Of a stretch of 64,000 nt of DNA, positions 48,104 through 59,116 are shown one piece after another. Under the pieces are notes generated by a model. The model was given only the letters and a program-made list of their open reading frames with translations. It was not told where the DNA came from and did no database searches. The translations under genes and the position numbers were made by a program. Every line of letters begins with the position of its first letter. Position 1 is the stretch's first letter. The stretch comes from SAR86 cluster bacterium SAR86B (GTDB taxonomy: Bacteria > Pseudomonadota > Gammaproteobacteria > Magnimaribacterales > Magnimaribacteraceae), in NCBI GenBank assembly GCA_905182235.1, contig CAJJAM010000030.1, positions 51,023 to 115,022 of the forward strand, read 5' to 3'.

Positions 48104-49276
48104 CTAAGTCCTGTTATCTTGAGATTCAAGAGCTTTCAATTTCAAAGCTTCTATGGCGGGTAGATGTCTGCCTTCTATAAACTCTAAAAAAGCTCCGCCT
48201 GCAGTAGACATGTAGTCGATGTCATCGAGAACACCAATTTCTTTTGCAGCAGCAATTGTATCTCCACCTCCACCAACAGAAAAAGCCTCTGAATTAACAA
48301 TCATTTTTGCCACACAAGAGGTGCCATGAATAAATTGTTGCTTTTCAAATAGCCCAACTGGACCGTTCCATAAAATTACTTTTGCATCTGCAAGAATAGA
48401 CTTTACTGCCTCAAAACTTTCTGGGGCTATATCAAATATTGAGTCTGATGACTCAATAGAACCTACATCCACTACTCTCCCTTGTTCGTCTGATGAGTTA
48501 GCAACGACAACTTTTTTAGGCAATATAACTCCTTCTTTGTTTGCCAGCTCCAATGCTTGTTTTAGCATGTCCTTCTCACATAGCGATGAACCCACTTCAA
48601 AACCTTGAGCTGCAAGACAGGTATTGGCGATCCCTCCACCTAAAATTACATAATCCATTTTGTCAGAGAGAGAATTGATTAAATCTAATTTGGTTGAAAT
48701 TTTTGCGCCTCCAAGAACGGCTACGGAAGGTCTACTTTCATTTTGATTTAACTTTTCCAATGATTCAAGTTCTTCTTTTAGTAATAAGCCAGCACAGGCT
48801 TCTTTGGCAAAAGAGATAACTCCAGTTGTCGAAGCATGCCTCCGATGGGAGGTTGCAAAGGCATCCATCACAAAAATGTCACACATTTCAGCAAGTCTTC
48901 TTGAAAGTGAAGGGTCATTAGATTTTTCCCCTCTCAGAAACCTTACATTTTCTAACATGTTTAAGTTACCAGAGTCTGGCTCCGACCACTCTTCTATTGA
49001 ATCTATTAAATTAACTTCTCGACCTAAAAGCTCTCCTAGTTTTTGCGCAACAGGGTATAAAGAAAATTTAACTTGTATAACCCCATTTTCTTCCGGTCTT
49101 CCTAAATGACTTAAAACAGTTAATTTTCCATTATTTTCTAAGATGTGCCTGATCGTAGGCAAAGACCTTAAGATCCTTTCATCATCAGAGACCATGAAGT
49201 CTTGAATAGGTGTATTTAGATCTACACGCAATAAAACTCTTTTATTAGATAAGTCTAAATCTAAAAGAGTATTCAT
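48104..49276 (-). CDS. pgk: Phosphoglycerate kinase
   Basis: VLLRVDLNTPIQD, LSHLGRPEENG, LGGAKISTKLDLI, WNGPVGLFE, GGGDTIAA. Confidence 0.97.
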   Translation of the reverse strand: MNTLLDLDLSNKRVLLRVDLNTPIQDFMVSDDERILRSLPTIRHILENNGKLTVLSHLGRPEENGVIQVKFSLYPVAQKLGELLGREVNLIDSIEEWSEPDSGNLNMLENVRFLRGEKSNDPSLSRRLAEMCDIFVMDAFATSHRRHASTTGVISFAKEACAGLLLKEELESLEKLNQNESRPSVAVLGGAKISTKLDLINSLSDKMDYVILGGGIANTCLAAQGFEVGSSLCEKDMLKQALELANKEGVILPKKVVVANSSDEQGRVVDVGSIESSDSIFDIAPESFEAVKSILADAKVILWNGPVGLFEKQQFIHGTSCVAKMIVNSEAFSVGGGGDTIAAAKEIGVLDDIDYMSTAGGAFLEFIEGRHLPAIEALKLKALESQDNRT

Positions 49277-49281
49277 TTGTC

Positions 49282-51285
49282 TTAAATCTTTAAGTATTCT
49301 TCTAGAGAGGCTACTATTTTTTCTTTAGTGAAACCAAAATGATCAGCCAGCACATTCCCAGGAGCAGATTCACCAAAAGAATCCATGCCGATGACCTTGC
49401 CATTCAGTCCTACGTATTTTCTCCACCAATCTTCGTGAGATGCTTCAACTGCAACCCTAGAGGAACCTATTCCTAAAATACTTTTAATATAGTCTTTGCC
49501 TTGTGAATCAAACCTTTCAGTGCAAGGTATGGAAACAACTCTAACGCCCACTCTATCTTCAATTTCTTTTGCTGCTTCTAGAGTCGCTGCAAGTTCTGAC
49601 CCCGTAGACATCAAGACAAGCTTTGGTTCACCAGGCGATTCGTAAACAATATACCCGCCTTTATCTATCAAATTTAATTGGCCTGCTTCTCTATTTATTG
49701 TTGGTAAGTTCTGTCTTGATAAAATCAAAGCCGTGGGTTGAGTCTTATTTTGTATTGCTGCTTTCCAGGCAAATGCTGTCTCCACGGCATCGCAAGGTCT
49801 CCAAGTCTCTATATTAGGTGTAGTTCTTAGGCTGGTTAAATGTTCCACAGGTTGATGCGTTGGCCCATCTTCTCCAACTCCGATTGAGTCATGTGAATAA
49901 ACCAATACTGTTGGAATCTCCATTAGAGCTGCCATTCTTACTGCATTCCTGGCGTAATCTAAGAAAGTTAAGAATGTTCCGCTGTAGGGCCTGGTTCCGC
50001 CATGCAAAACCATTCCATTCATAATTCCTGTCATGGCAAATTCTCTAACCCCATAGTTCAAATAGTTTCCACTGAAATCATCTTTTGTTATATCAACGGT
50101 GCCCGACCAATTGGTATTATTTGAACCTGTTAGGTCTGCCGAACCTCCAATTAGCTCAGGCATCAACGGTCCAAGAACATTTATCACCATTTCAGATGAC
50201 TTTCTTGTTGCTAAGGTGAGTTTTTCTTGCTGCATCTTGTGCGCAAAATCCAATAAAGCTTCTTCAAGACCATTTGGATCATCCATGGACATACATCTTG
50301 TGTATTCTTCAGCTAATTCAGGAAAATTAGAGGCGTACTCTGAGAACAGGTTGTTCCAATTACCTTCTAGTTCATTCCCTTTTTTGTGAAAATTCCAAGC
50401 TTCATATACATCTTCAGGAATTTCAAAAGGCTCATGAGTCCAACAAAGTTCTTCTCGTATATTTTTTATTTCTTCTTCTCCGAAAGCAGCTCCATGTGAA
50501 GAAGAAGTCCCTGCTTTATTTGGCGAACCCTTTCCTATAATAGTTTTGCAACAAATTATAGTCGGCTTCGAGCTATCTGCTTTAGCTTCTTTAATTGCAG
50601 CGCTTATTTGCTCTGGATCATGACCATCAACATTTGCTATTGCTTGCCATCCGTATGATTTAAATCTCGCCGGTACGTCTTCTGTAAACCAGCCTTTAAC
50701 GGGCCCATCAATTGAAATTCCGTTATCGTCATAAATAACCACAAGCTTACCTAAACCTAAAGTTCCTGCCAGAGAGCAAGCTTCATGAGAGATTCCTTCC
50801 ATAAGGCAACCGTCCCCAGTAAAAGCGTAAGTCATGTGATCAACGACGTTATATCCTTCACGATTGAAACGCTCTGAAAGCAACTTTTCTGAAATTGCCA
50901 TACCTACTGCATTAGATATTCCTTGTCCTAAAGGGCCGGTGGTTGTTTCAACTCCAGGAGTTATTCCATATTCAGGATGACCGGGTGTCTTAGAGCCCAA
51001 TTGCCTAAAGTTTTTTATTTCATCTATTGATAAATCATACCCCGTCAAATGCAGAAGTCCGTAGAGAAGCATTGAACCATGGCCATTGGATAAAACAAAT
51101 CTATCTCTATTAGACCATTCTGGGTTGAGGGGGTTATGTTTTAAGTTATTTCTCCATAAGACTTCTGCGATATCAGCCATTCCCATGGGCATTCCTGGAT
51201 GTCCTGATTTAGCAGCTTCTACTGCATCCATTGCTAAAACTCTCAGGGCATTTGCTAACTGAATTGAGGTGGTGTCGTTTATCAT
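49282..51285 (-). CDS. tkt: Transketolase
   Basis: AKSGHPGMPMGMADIAEVLW, GDGCLMEGISHEACSLAG, HDSIGVGEDGPTHQPVEHL. Confidence 0.97.
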   Translation of the reverse strand: MINDTTSIQLANALRVLAMDAVEAAKSGHPGMPMGMADIAEVLWRNNLKHNPLNPEWSNRDRFVLSNGHGSMLLYGLLHLTGYDLSIDEIKNFRQLGSKTPGHPEYGITPGVETTTGPLGQGISNAVGMAISEKLLSERFNREGYNVVDHMTYAFTGDGCLMEGISHEACSLAGTLGLGKLVVIYDDNGISIDGPVKGWFTEDVPARFKSYGWQAIANVDGHDPEQISAAIKEAKADSSKPTIICCKTIIGKGSPNKAGTSSSHGAAFGEEEIKNIREELCWTHEPFEIPEDVYEAWNFHKKGNELEGNWNNLFSEYASNFPELAEEYTRCMSMDDPNGLEEALLDFAHKMQQEKLTLATRKSSEMVINVLGPLMPELIGGSADLTGSNNTNWSGTVDITKDDFSGNYLNYGVREFAMTGIMNGMVLHGGTRPYSGTFLTFLDYARNAVRMAALMEIPTVLVYSHDSIGVGEDGPTHQPVEHLTSLRTTPNIETWRPCDAVETAFAWKAAIQNKTQPTALILSRQNLPTINREAGQLNLIDKGGYIVYESPGEPKLVLMSTGSELAATLEAAKEIEDRVGVRVVSIPCTERFDSQGKDYIKSILGIGSSRVAVEASHEDWWRKYVGLNGKVIGMDSFGESAPGNVLADHFGFTKEKIVASLEEYLKI

Positions 51286-51428
51286 GATGAAATAGCCCTA
51301 TTTAGGATTAAAGAGTCATTTTCGCTGATAAGAAAATCTCTGTATATAGGTTAAATCAGTAAATGTGAAAAATTAACAAAAAAAACCCTTAAAAAGGTTA
51401 GAATGCGCTCCTTTTTAGAGGGAAAACT

Positions 51429-52586
51429 ATGTCTGAATATAAAATATTTACTTCTGAATCAGTATCAGAAGGACATCCGGATAAAATGGCAGATCAAATC
51501 TCTGATGCTGTCCTAGATGCAATGCTAAAAGATGACCCTGAATCAAGAGTGGCTTGTGAAACGCTTATTAAAGACAATTTAGTGGTTCTTGCCGGAGAAA
51601 TTACAAGCGCATCAACTCCTGATCTAGAAGCCATAACAAGAAAAGTCATCACTGATATTGGTTATGATGACATAGCAACTGGAACGGATGGGGCAACGTG
51701 CGAAGTTATGAACGCTATTGGTAAGCAATCTCAAGATATTGCACAAGGAGTTAATGAAGGCGAAGGTGAAGACCTTAACCAAGGAGCAGGAGATCAGGGA
51801 TTAATGTTTGGCTATGCCACAAATGAAACGGAAGTTTTAATGCCGGCGCCTATAACTTACTCACACAGATTGGTTGAACAACAAGCATTTATTAGAAAAT
51901 CTGGAAAGCTTAAGTGGTTAAGACCCGATGCTAAAAGCCAGGTAAGTTTTGTTTATGGGGAAGACGGAAAGCCAGAATCTATTTCTGCGGTAGTTTTATC
52001 AACCCAACACGACCCGGACGTTTCTCAAGAAGATTTAAAAGAAGGTGTTATGGAAGAAATAGTTAAGCCTATATTGCCTTCTAATTGGCTTAATGCAGAT
52101 ACAAAATATTTTATAAACCCAACCGGAAAATTTGTTATCGGCGGTCCGGCTGGAGATTGTGGTTTAACGGGAAGAAAAATTATTGTTGATACTTATGGTG
52201 GCATGGCAAGACATGGTGGCGGTGCATTCTCAGGTAAAGACCCTTCTAAAGTAGATCGCTCAGCTGCTTACGCAGGTAGATATGTGGCAAAAAATATTGT
52301 TGCAGCGGGTCTGGCCGATAAATGTGAAATACAAGTTTCATACGCCATTGGAGTTGCTGAGCCAACATCGATCAGTGTGAATACCTTTGGTACATCAACA
52401 ATTTCAGAAGAAAAAATTGCCGATTTAATAAGAGAGCATTTTGATCTCAGGCCAAGACAGCTAATTAACATGTTGGATTTAAAGAGGCCTATTTATCAAG
52501 CAACGGCAGCTTATGGTCACTTTGGAAGAGAAGAAGATGCTTTTACTTGGGAAAAAACAGATAAAGTTGATGCCCTTACGTCATAA
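51429..52586 (+). CDS. metK: S-adenosylmethionine synthetase
   Basis: [54 protein letters not shown]. Confidence 0.98.
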   Translation: MSEYKIFTSESVSEGHPDKMADQISDAVLDAMLKDDPESRVACETLIKDNLVVLAGEITSASTPDLEAITRKVITDIGYDDIATGTDGATCEVMNAIGKQSQDIAQGVNEGEGEDLNQGAGDQGLMFGYATNETEVLMPAPITYSHRLVEQQAFIRKSGKLKWLRPDAKSQVSFVYGEDGKPESISAVVLSTQHDPDVSQEDLKEGVMEEIVKPILPSNWLNADTKYFINPTGKFVIGGPAGDCGLTGRKIIVDTYGGMARHGGGAFSGKDPSKVDRSAAYAGRYVAKNIVAAGLADKCEIQVSYAIGVAEPTSISVNTFGTSTISEEKIADLIREHFDLRPRQLINMLDLKRPIYQATAAYGHFGREEDAFTWEKTDKVDALTS

Positions 52587-52614
52587 AATATAAATTTAAA
52601 TAAAATAGAAAAAA

Positions 52615-54021
52615 ATGGAAATAACAAATAATCAAGACTATAAAGTAGTTGATATGTCTCTAGCAGAATGGGGAAGAAAAGAAATTGTAATAGCTCAATC
52701 TGAGATGCCTGCTTTAATGAAGCTAAGAGAACGTTATGCCGATGAACAGCCTTTAAAAGGAGCCAAGGTCCTAGGCTGTATACACATGACCATTCAAACT
52801 GCTGTGCTCATCGAAACTTTAATTTCGCTTGGAGCAGAAGTGAGATGGTCCGGCTGTAATATATTTTCTACTCAAGATCATGCCGCAGCCGCTATAGCTG
52901 CTGCAGGAATACCTGTATTTGCTTGGAAAGGTCAAACTGATGAGGAATTTGATTGGTGTATCGAGCAAACCATCTTAAAAGACGGCGCACCTTGGGATGC
53001 CAATATGATACTTGACGATGGAGGCGATCTAACAGCGATGGCTCATACTAAATATCCTGAAATATTAGAAAATATCCACGGTATCACTGAAGAAACCACA
53101 ACAGGAGTTGTTAGGCTTCATGAAATGATAGAGTCGAACGAACTTAAAGTGCCTGCTATAAATGTTAATGACTCTGTTACTAAATCAAAAAATGATAATA
53201 AATATGGTACGAGGCACAGCTTAAACGATGGAATTAAAAGAGGAACAGATATGTTTCTGGCTGGGAGAAAAGCTCTTGTTATAGGTTATGGAGATGTGGG
53301 TAAAGGTTCAGCGCAAAGCTTAAAACAAGAAGGAATGATTGTTAGAGTTACAGAAGTGGACCCTATTTGTGCAATGCAAGCGTGCATGGACGGGTATGAA
53401 GTTGTTTCTCCTTACATTGATGGAATTAATAAAAATAGTGAAGAATCTATCAATAAACTACTTCTTGAAGATACGGATCTGGTGGTTACTTCAACGGGTA
53501 ACTACAAAGTTTGTGATAAACATATGCTTAAAGCTCTTAAAAAAGGAGCAGTAGTTTGTAATATTGGCCATTTTGATACTGAGATTGACACTGCCTTCAT
53601 GAGAGAGGAATGGGCCTGGGAAGAGGTTAAACCTCAAGTTCATAAAATCTTCAAAGATACCAAAGCGGGAGACAAGCCAGACCTCGAAAGTGATGATTAT
53701 TTAATTTTGCTATCAGAAGGAAGGCTCGTAAACCTCGGCAATGCCACCGGACATCCATCCAGGATAATGGATGGCTCTTTCGCAAACCAGGTACTAGCTC
53801 AGATGTATTTGTATGAAAAGAAATTTGCAAATATTAATGATGAAGAAGTTAAAAAAGATCTCATCAAAATAGAAGTGCTTCCCAAAAAACTAGACGAAGA
53901 AGTCGCTGCTTACATGGTAGAAGGTTTTGGAGGAGTGATGACAAAACTTTCAGACAAGCAAGCAGACTACATAAATGTTCCTACTGAAGGACCATTTAAG
54001 ACCGAGATCTACAAGTACTAA
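52615..54021 (+). CDS. ahcY: Adenosylhomocysteinase (SAH hydrolase)
   Basis: [29 protein letters not shown]-like region, [28 protein letters not shown], ends [11 protein letters not shown]. Confidence 0.97.
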   Translation: MEITNNQDYKVVDMSLAEWGRKEIVIAQSEMPALMKLRERYADEQPLKGAKVLGCIHMTIQTAVLIETLISLGAEVRWSGCNIFSTQDHAAAAIAAAGIPVFAWKGQTDEEFDWCIEQTILKDGAPWDANMILDDGGDLTAMAHTKYPEILENIHGITEETTTGVVRLHEMIESNELKVPAINVNDSVTKSKNDNKYGTRHSLNDGIKRGTDMFLAGRKALVIGYGDVGKGSAQSLKQEGMIVRVTEVDPICAMQACMDGYEVVSPYIDGINKNSEESINKLLLEDTDLVVTSTGNYKVCDKHMLKALKKGAVVCNIGHFDTEIDTAFMREEWAWEEVKPQVHKIFKDTKAGDKPDLESDDYLILLSEGRLVNLGNATGHPSRIMDGSFANQVLAQMYLYEKKFANINDEEVKKDLIKIEVLPKKLDEEVAAYMVEGFGGVMTKLSDKQADYINVPTEGPFKTEIYKY

Positions 54022-54032
54022 CAGAGAAGATT

Positions 54033-54866
54033 ATGGAAACAAACTCAAAAAATTTAAGTTTTGAGTTTTATCCTCCCAGGACAGATCCGGGAAACGAGAA
54101 ACTCATATCCGTAGCTAAAGAATTAGAACTTTTTAAGCCTGAATATTTTTCGGTAACTTTTGGAGCAGGAGGTTCTACACAAGAAGGTACTTTTAATACC
54201 TGCTTGGCTTTAAAAAACAAAACGACTGTAAATCCTTGTGCTCATATCAGCGGAGTCACTGCGAGTAAAGAAGAAATTAAATCTATTCTTGATTCTTATA
54301 AAGAGGCAGGGTTTAAACGGCTAGTGGTATTGAGAGGAGATCTGCCATCTGGAGTTGGGGGCTACGGAGATTTCCCATACGCTAAAGATCTTCTTGAATA
54401 CATAAAGTCCGTTTACGGCAATCAATTCCATATAGAAGTTGGTGCCTATCCTGAAGTTCACCCTCAAGCAAAATCTGCTGATGATGATTTTATTCACTTT
54501 TCTAATAAAGTTAAAGCTGGAGCAGATGGTGCCATCACTCAATTCTTCTTTTTACCTGAAGCCTATTATGAATTCATGGAGAGGTCAGAAAAAGAAAACC
54601 TTGGAATACCAATTACTCCTGGACTGATAGCTATTACAAATAAAGAATCTCTTTTAAGAATGGCCAGCAATTGTGGCGCTAAGATTCCCAAAAAAATCAT
54701 TAAAGATTTAGATAGTTTAAATGATGAAGATGTTGCTAAATATGGAATTGATGTATTAACAAAGCTTGGAGAAGACTTATTGTCATTTGGAGCTCCAGGA
54801 ATACATTTTTACACCATCAACAAATTAGAACCGACAAAGGCTATAGTAGAATCATTGAAGTTATAA
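54033..54866 (+). CDS. metF: Methylenetetrahydrofolate reductase
   Basis: FEFYPPRTDPGNEKL, SVTFGAGGSTQEGT, VLRGDLP, ITQFFF. Confidence 0.95.
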   Translation: METNSKNLSFEFYPPRTDPGNEKLISVAKELELFKPEYFSVTFGAGGSTQEGTFNTCLALKNKTTVNPCAHISGVTASKEEIKSILDSYKEAGFKRLVVLRGDLPSGVGGYGDFPYAKDLLEYIKSVYGNQFHIEVGAYPEVHPQAKSADDDFIHFSNKVKAGADGAITQFFFLPEAYYEFMERSEKENLGIPITPGLIAITNKESLLRMASNCGAKIPKKIIKDLDSLNDEDVAKYGIDVLTKLGEDLLSFGAPGIHFYTINKLEPTKAIVESLKL

Positions 54867-54867
54867 G

Positions 54868-56268
54868 ATGAAGAAGAAAACTACAACAAATCCTCTATGG
54901 GGAGGAAGATTCACTGGAGCAGCTAGCAAATTAGTTCAAGACTATACCAGTTCTATTGATGTCGATAAAAGGCTGTACAAAGAAGATATTGCTGGTTCTT
55001 TAGCCTATGCGTTAGGGTTAAAAGAAGCTAAAGTTATTTCTGCAAAAGACTATTCAAAAATATCCAAGGGCTTAAAAAGCATACTAAAGGAAATAGAAAG
55101 TGGTAAATTTCAATGGGACAAGGGTCTTGAGGACGTTCACATGAATATAGAATCTGCCCTGATAAAGAAGGTAGGAAATTCAGCAAAAAAGCTTCATACC
55201 GGCAGATCAAGAAATGATCAAATTTCTACAGACTTAAGGCTGCATTTAGATACTGTAATTAAGAATATTCTTAATTTAATAAGCCAAGCTCAACTATCTA
55301 TTGTGGAGAAAGCTAAAGTTCACGCTGAAGATATCATGCCTGGCTTCACACATATGCAGATAGCTCAGCCCGTTACTTTAGGTCACCATCTTTTATCTTG
55401 GTTTGAAATGCTAGAAAGAGATTTTTCTAGGTTTTCTGAAACTAAAGAAAGGATGAGTGTTATGCCTTTGGGGTCGGCTGCATTAGCTGGTAGTAGGTTT
55501 AAAATAGATAGAGAGAAACTTGCCAAACGACTAGATTTTAATAGCACTTCAAATAATTCAATGGACGCTGTTAGTGACAGGGATTTTGTAATCGAATTTT
55601 CTGCAAATTCAAGTATTCTTGGTATTCATCTCTCAAGAATCTGCGAAGAACTAGTGATTTGGTCTTCTTCTCAATTCAATTATATCCAGCTATCAGACGA
55701 ATTCTGCACTGGCTCTTCTATCATGCCTCAGAAAAAAAATCCTGATGTGGCTGAGTTGATAAGAGGGGGTTCTTCTAAAACAATTGCAAGTCTAATGGGC
55801 TTATTGTCACTAATGAAGAATCAGCCTTTATCTTACAATAGAGACATGCAAGAGGATAAAGAATTTATTTTTTCAGCTTCTGATTACTGCACATCAAGTT
55901 TAGAGCTTTTTTCTCACATGATAAGCGAGATGACGGCTAACACAGAGAGAATGAAAACCGATTGCAATATGGGACAAATAACAGCAACCGACTTAGCGGA
56001 TTATCTTGTAGAACGGGATATACCTTTCAGGAAAGCACATGAAATAGTAGGGAAAATTGTGAAACATGCAGAAAGTAAAAATCTACAAATTTTTGAACTC
56101 CCGATTAGCGAACTACAAAAGTTTACAAATGTTATTTCAAACGACGTTAAAAGTTACCTTGATCCTCAGGAGGCCATAAAAGCCAGAAACCTCAAAGGCG
56201 GAACAGCACCAACGCAAGTCAAAAAGCAGGTTGCCCGAGCTCTAAAATTGATCAAAAATAGAAAATAA
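54868..56268 (+). CDS. argH: Argininosuccinate lyase
   Basis: LWGGRFTGAASKLVQDYTSSI, HTGRSRNDQISTDLRL, GSSIMPQKKNPDVAELIRG. Confidence 0.97.
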   Translation: MKKKTTTNPLWGGRFTGAASKLVQDYTSSIDVDKRLYKEDIAGSLAYALGLKEAKVISAKDYSKISKGLKSILKEIESGKFQWDKGLEDVHMNIESALIKKVGNSAKKLHTGRSRNDQISTDLRLHLDTVIKNILNLISQAQLSIVEKAKVHAEDIMPGFTHMQIAQPVTLGHHLLSWFEMLERDFSRFSETKERMSVMPLGSAALAGSRFKIDREKLAKRLDFNSTSNNSMDAVSDRDFVIEFSANSSILGIHLSRICEELVIWSSSQFNYIQLSDEFCTGSSIMPQKKNPDVAELIRGGSSKTIASLMGLLSLMKNQPLSYNRDMQEDKEFIFSASDYCTSSLELFSHMISEMTANTERMKTDCNMGQITATDLADYLVERDIPFRKAHEIVGKIVKHAESKNLQIFELPISELQKFTNVISNDVKSYLDPQEAIKARNLKGGTAPTQVKKQVARALKLIKNRK

Positions 56269-56400
56269 ATGTTTTTTTCATCAATTAAAATAATTCTACT
56301 ACTTACAGTTTGTTCTGGATTGTTTTCTGCCTGCGGTCAAAAAGGACCGCTATATATTCCAAAAGAAACATATAATGCTGCTCATGCATGGAGTAAATAA
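56269..56400 (+). CDS. lptM: LptM/YifL-like small lipoprotein
   Basis: Not in ORF track; MFFSSIKIILLLTVCSGLFSACGQKGPLYIPKETYNAAHAWSK*; lipobox LFSAC plus GQKGPLY motif; conserved position upstream of lysA. Confidence 0.9.
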   Translation: MFFSSIKIILLLTVCSGLFSACGQKGPLYIPKETYNAAHAWSK

Positions 56401-57631
56401 GAAGAATGGAGAGCTGTACCTAGACGATACATCATTATCTGATCTAGCGATTTCATTTGGAACGCCTTCTTACGTTTATTCTGCCTCCCTAATCAAAGAT
56501 AACTTCTTGGAGTATAAAGACTCCATGCGCATCAATGACAAAGTTTGCTTTGCTGTTAAATCCAATTCGAATATTGCCGTTCTTAAACTTTTAAATTCTC
56601 TGGGCTCAGGATTTGATGTTGTCTCAGGAAATGAATTAAAAAGGTGTTTGGTAGCCGGGGCCGATCCTAAAAATATTGTCTTTTCAGGTGTCGGTAAAAC
56701 AAAAGAAGAAATTAAACTGGCAGTGGAAAGTGATATTTTTTCTATCAACATAGAATCTGAAAGTGAGCTAGAGAGGATCATTAAGATTGTTGAAGAGGCT
56801 GGTAGAAAAGTAAATTGCGCAATCAGAGTAAACCCTGATATATCTGCTGAATCGCATCCTTACATTACCACAGGACTAAAAACTTCTAAGTTTGGTGTCA
56901 CCAGTCAAGTTGCATTGACTATGTCTAAAAGAATTCAAGAAATTGAAAACGTAAACTTAATCGGCCTTGCTTGCCATATAGGTTCTCAAATAACCAAACT
57001 TGAACTTATCCTCGACAGTCTTGACCATCTCACTGAGCTGGCTAATGAAATAAATAAAGAATCAAATAATATTGAATTTATAGATATTGGCGGGGGACTG
57101 GGTATTACTTACAGGGATGAAGACAGCGCAAATGCAAAAGACATAATGACTAAAGTTTTAGATAGAATCAAAGACCTTAATTTTGATTTGGTGGTTGAAC
57201 CCGGCAGGTCAATAACAGGAAACGCCGGTGTTTTATTGTCGCAAGTTGAATACATTAAAGAAACGGAAGCCACCAATTTTGCCATTGTTGATGCTGGAAT
57301 GAATGATCTGATTAGGCCGTCTCTTTATTCTGCATGGCATAAAGTTAGTGCGGTTAGAGATCTTGAAGTTCTTGAAAAAAAATACGAAATAGTGGGTCCA
57401 GTTTGTGAAAGCGCCGATAGCCTAGCTAAAGACAGGGCTCTTAAAATTGAAGAGGGCTCTGTTATTGCAATTCATGATGTTGGAGCGTACGGCAATGCAA
57501 TGGCCTCAAACTACAATACCAGATTAAGGCCCCCTGAAATAATGGTTGATGGGTCGGATGTTCAAATAATTAAGAGAAGGGAAACTTTTGAAGAACTGAT
57601 ATCTTTTGAAGATATAGATCATGAAAATTGA
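56375..57631 (+). CDS. lysA: Diaminopimelate decarboxylase
   Basis: CFAVKSNSNIAVLKLLNSLGSGFDVVSGNEL, IDIGGGLGI, VEPGRSITGNAG, GPVCESADS, DVGAYGNAMASNYN; start at 56375 or 56384. Confidence 0.96.
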   Translation: MLLMHGVNKKNGELYLDDTSLSDLAISFGTPSYVYSASLIKDNFLEYKDSMRINDKVCFAVKSNSNIAVLKLLNSLGSGFDVVSGNELKRCLVAGADPKNIVFSGVGKTKEEIKLAVESDIFSINIESESELERIIKIVEEAGRKVNCAIRVNPDISAESHPYITTGLKTSKFGVTSQVALTMSKRIQEIENVNLIGLACHIGSQITKLELILDSLDHLTELANEINKESNNIEFIDIGGGLGITYRDEDSANAKDIMTKVLDRIKDLNFDLVVEPGRSITGNAGVLLSQVEYIKETEATNFAIVDAGMNDLIRPSLYSAWHKVSAVRDLEVLEKKYEIVGPVCESADSLAKDRALKIEEGSVIAIHDVGAYGNAMASNYNTRLRPPEIMVDGSDVQIIKRRETFEELISFEDIDHEN

Positions 57632-58448
57632 AGCACACAGACTGTCTGGACTTGGAAATATAATCCTCCTAGTAGACTTGATAAGACAGCCAGGCGAAAT
57701 AAATAGCCCTAATATAAAAAAAATAATTCATGAAAGTAAGATACATTTTGATCAATTGATAACCATTGAACCTCCCAAAGAGCCTCTGGTAGATTTAAGC
57801 GTCCAGATTTTTAATAACGATGGGTCTAAAGCTAAAAACTGCATAAACGGTGCCAGATGTTTAACTAAGTATGTATCTGATAGTGGCTTAATTCCCCAAA
57901 AAAAATTCTCCGTTAATACCGATGGAGGAATCTGGCAATTGTCGGATAATCAAGACGGGAGTTTCTCGGTTGAAATGCCTCCGCCTAACTTCACGCAAGG
58001 TCAGGAGAGCCTTCCAACCATAAACTCAAATAAAAAATACGTGCTAGAAGTTGAAGATATAAGTCTTGAAGTGGCCCTTATTAATATTGGGAACCCTCAT
58101 GCCGTTCATTACCTTGACGACATTGTGGACTTTCCTCTGACATCCATAGGTATAAAACTTCAAGATAGTAGCTGGTTTCCAGACGGGATAAATTTTGGCG
58201 TTGCGAAAGTAAACTCAACGAATAACATAGATCTAAGAGTCTATGAAAGAGGTGCCGGAGAAACTCTGGCTTGTGGTAGTGGAGCTTGTGCTGCTGTAGT
58301 TGCAGGATGCCATGAAGGATTGCTTGATGATGACGTTGAGGTAAACTTTAAAAAAGGGAAACTAAACATCAGCTATAAGAAGCATTCTGGTACCTTGATT
58401 GCACGCGGCGGAGCTGATTATTTAGATCATTTATCACTAGAGATATGA
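57621..58448 (+). CDS. dapF: Diaminopimelate epimerase
   Basis: INGARCLTKYV, NIGNPHAVHY, VYERGAGETLACGSGACAAVVAG. Confidence 0.96.
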   Translation: MKIEAHRLSGLGNIILLVDLIRQPGEINSPNIKKIIHESKIHFDQLITIEPPKEPLVDLSVQIFNNDGSKAKNCINGARCLTKYVSDSGLIPQKKFSVNTDGGIWQLSDNQDGSFSVEMPPPNFTQGQESLPTINSNKKYVLEVEDISLEVALINIGNPHAVHYLDDIVDFPLTSIGIKLQDSSWFPDGINFGVAKVNSTNNIDLRVYERGAGETLACGSGACAAVVAGCHEGLLDDDVEVNFKKGKLNISYKKHSGTLIARGGADYLDHLSLEI

Positions 58449-59116
58449 AAGAAATTAAAAAAAAATCTCTTACAACTAAGGAGGTAACTAACTTCCTTCT
58501 TTTTAATCCAGATTTCTTGTCCAAAAATCCAGAAATACTTAATTCCATTGAAGTGATCCACGAAACTGGTGGAGCTGTCTCTCTTATACAGCGGCAAGTT
58601 GAGATACTAAGAGAAAATTACAATTCAACAACAAATAATTTATTAGATCTTCTGTCCATAGCCAAGACTAATGAAGAAATTTTTTCTCAAACTAAAGAGT
58701 TAATCCTTGACCTAATTGGAGCTGATTCCATAGTCGAAATTGCTGAAAAGATTGAATTTGTCTTTGAGAAGCAATTCAATGCAACAAAATGTCGTCTTGT
58801 CTTCTTTAAAGAACATAAAGATATTCCTAAAGGCCGGTTCAAAGATGCCAAACTCTCTCATGAAAATTTTGGTGATAAGTACAATGCACAAGACATCTAC
58901 TGCGGGCCCATCACAGAAAAACAAGCTACTTTTTTATTTGGTAAACGAACCAAGATTATTGAATGCGCCATGGTGCCATTAAGAAGTTCTGAATTTCCTG
59001 GTCTTATAGCGATTGGTTCAAATATTGAAGGTAAATACAACGCCGAAAAGGATACCCTGTTTTTAGATTTTATTGCTGAAGTTACAAATAAACTAATAGA
59101 GAAATTCAATCAGTAA
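58445..59116 (+). CDS. DUF484 family protein
   Basis: FLLFNPDFLSKNPEIL, VSLIQRQVEILREN; between dapF and xerC as in other gammaproteobacteria. Confidence 0.88.
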   Translation: MKEIKKKSLTTKEVTNFLLFNPDFLSKNPEILNSIEVIHETGGAVSLIQRQVEILRENYNSTTNNLLDLLSIAKTNEEIFSQTKELILDLIGADSIVEIAEKIEFVFEKQFNATKCRLVFFKEHKDIPKGRFKDAKLSHENFGDKYNAQDIYCGPITEKQATFLFGKRTKIIECAMVPLRSSEFPGLIAIGSNIEGKYNAEKDTLFLDFIAEVTNKLIEKFNQ

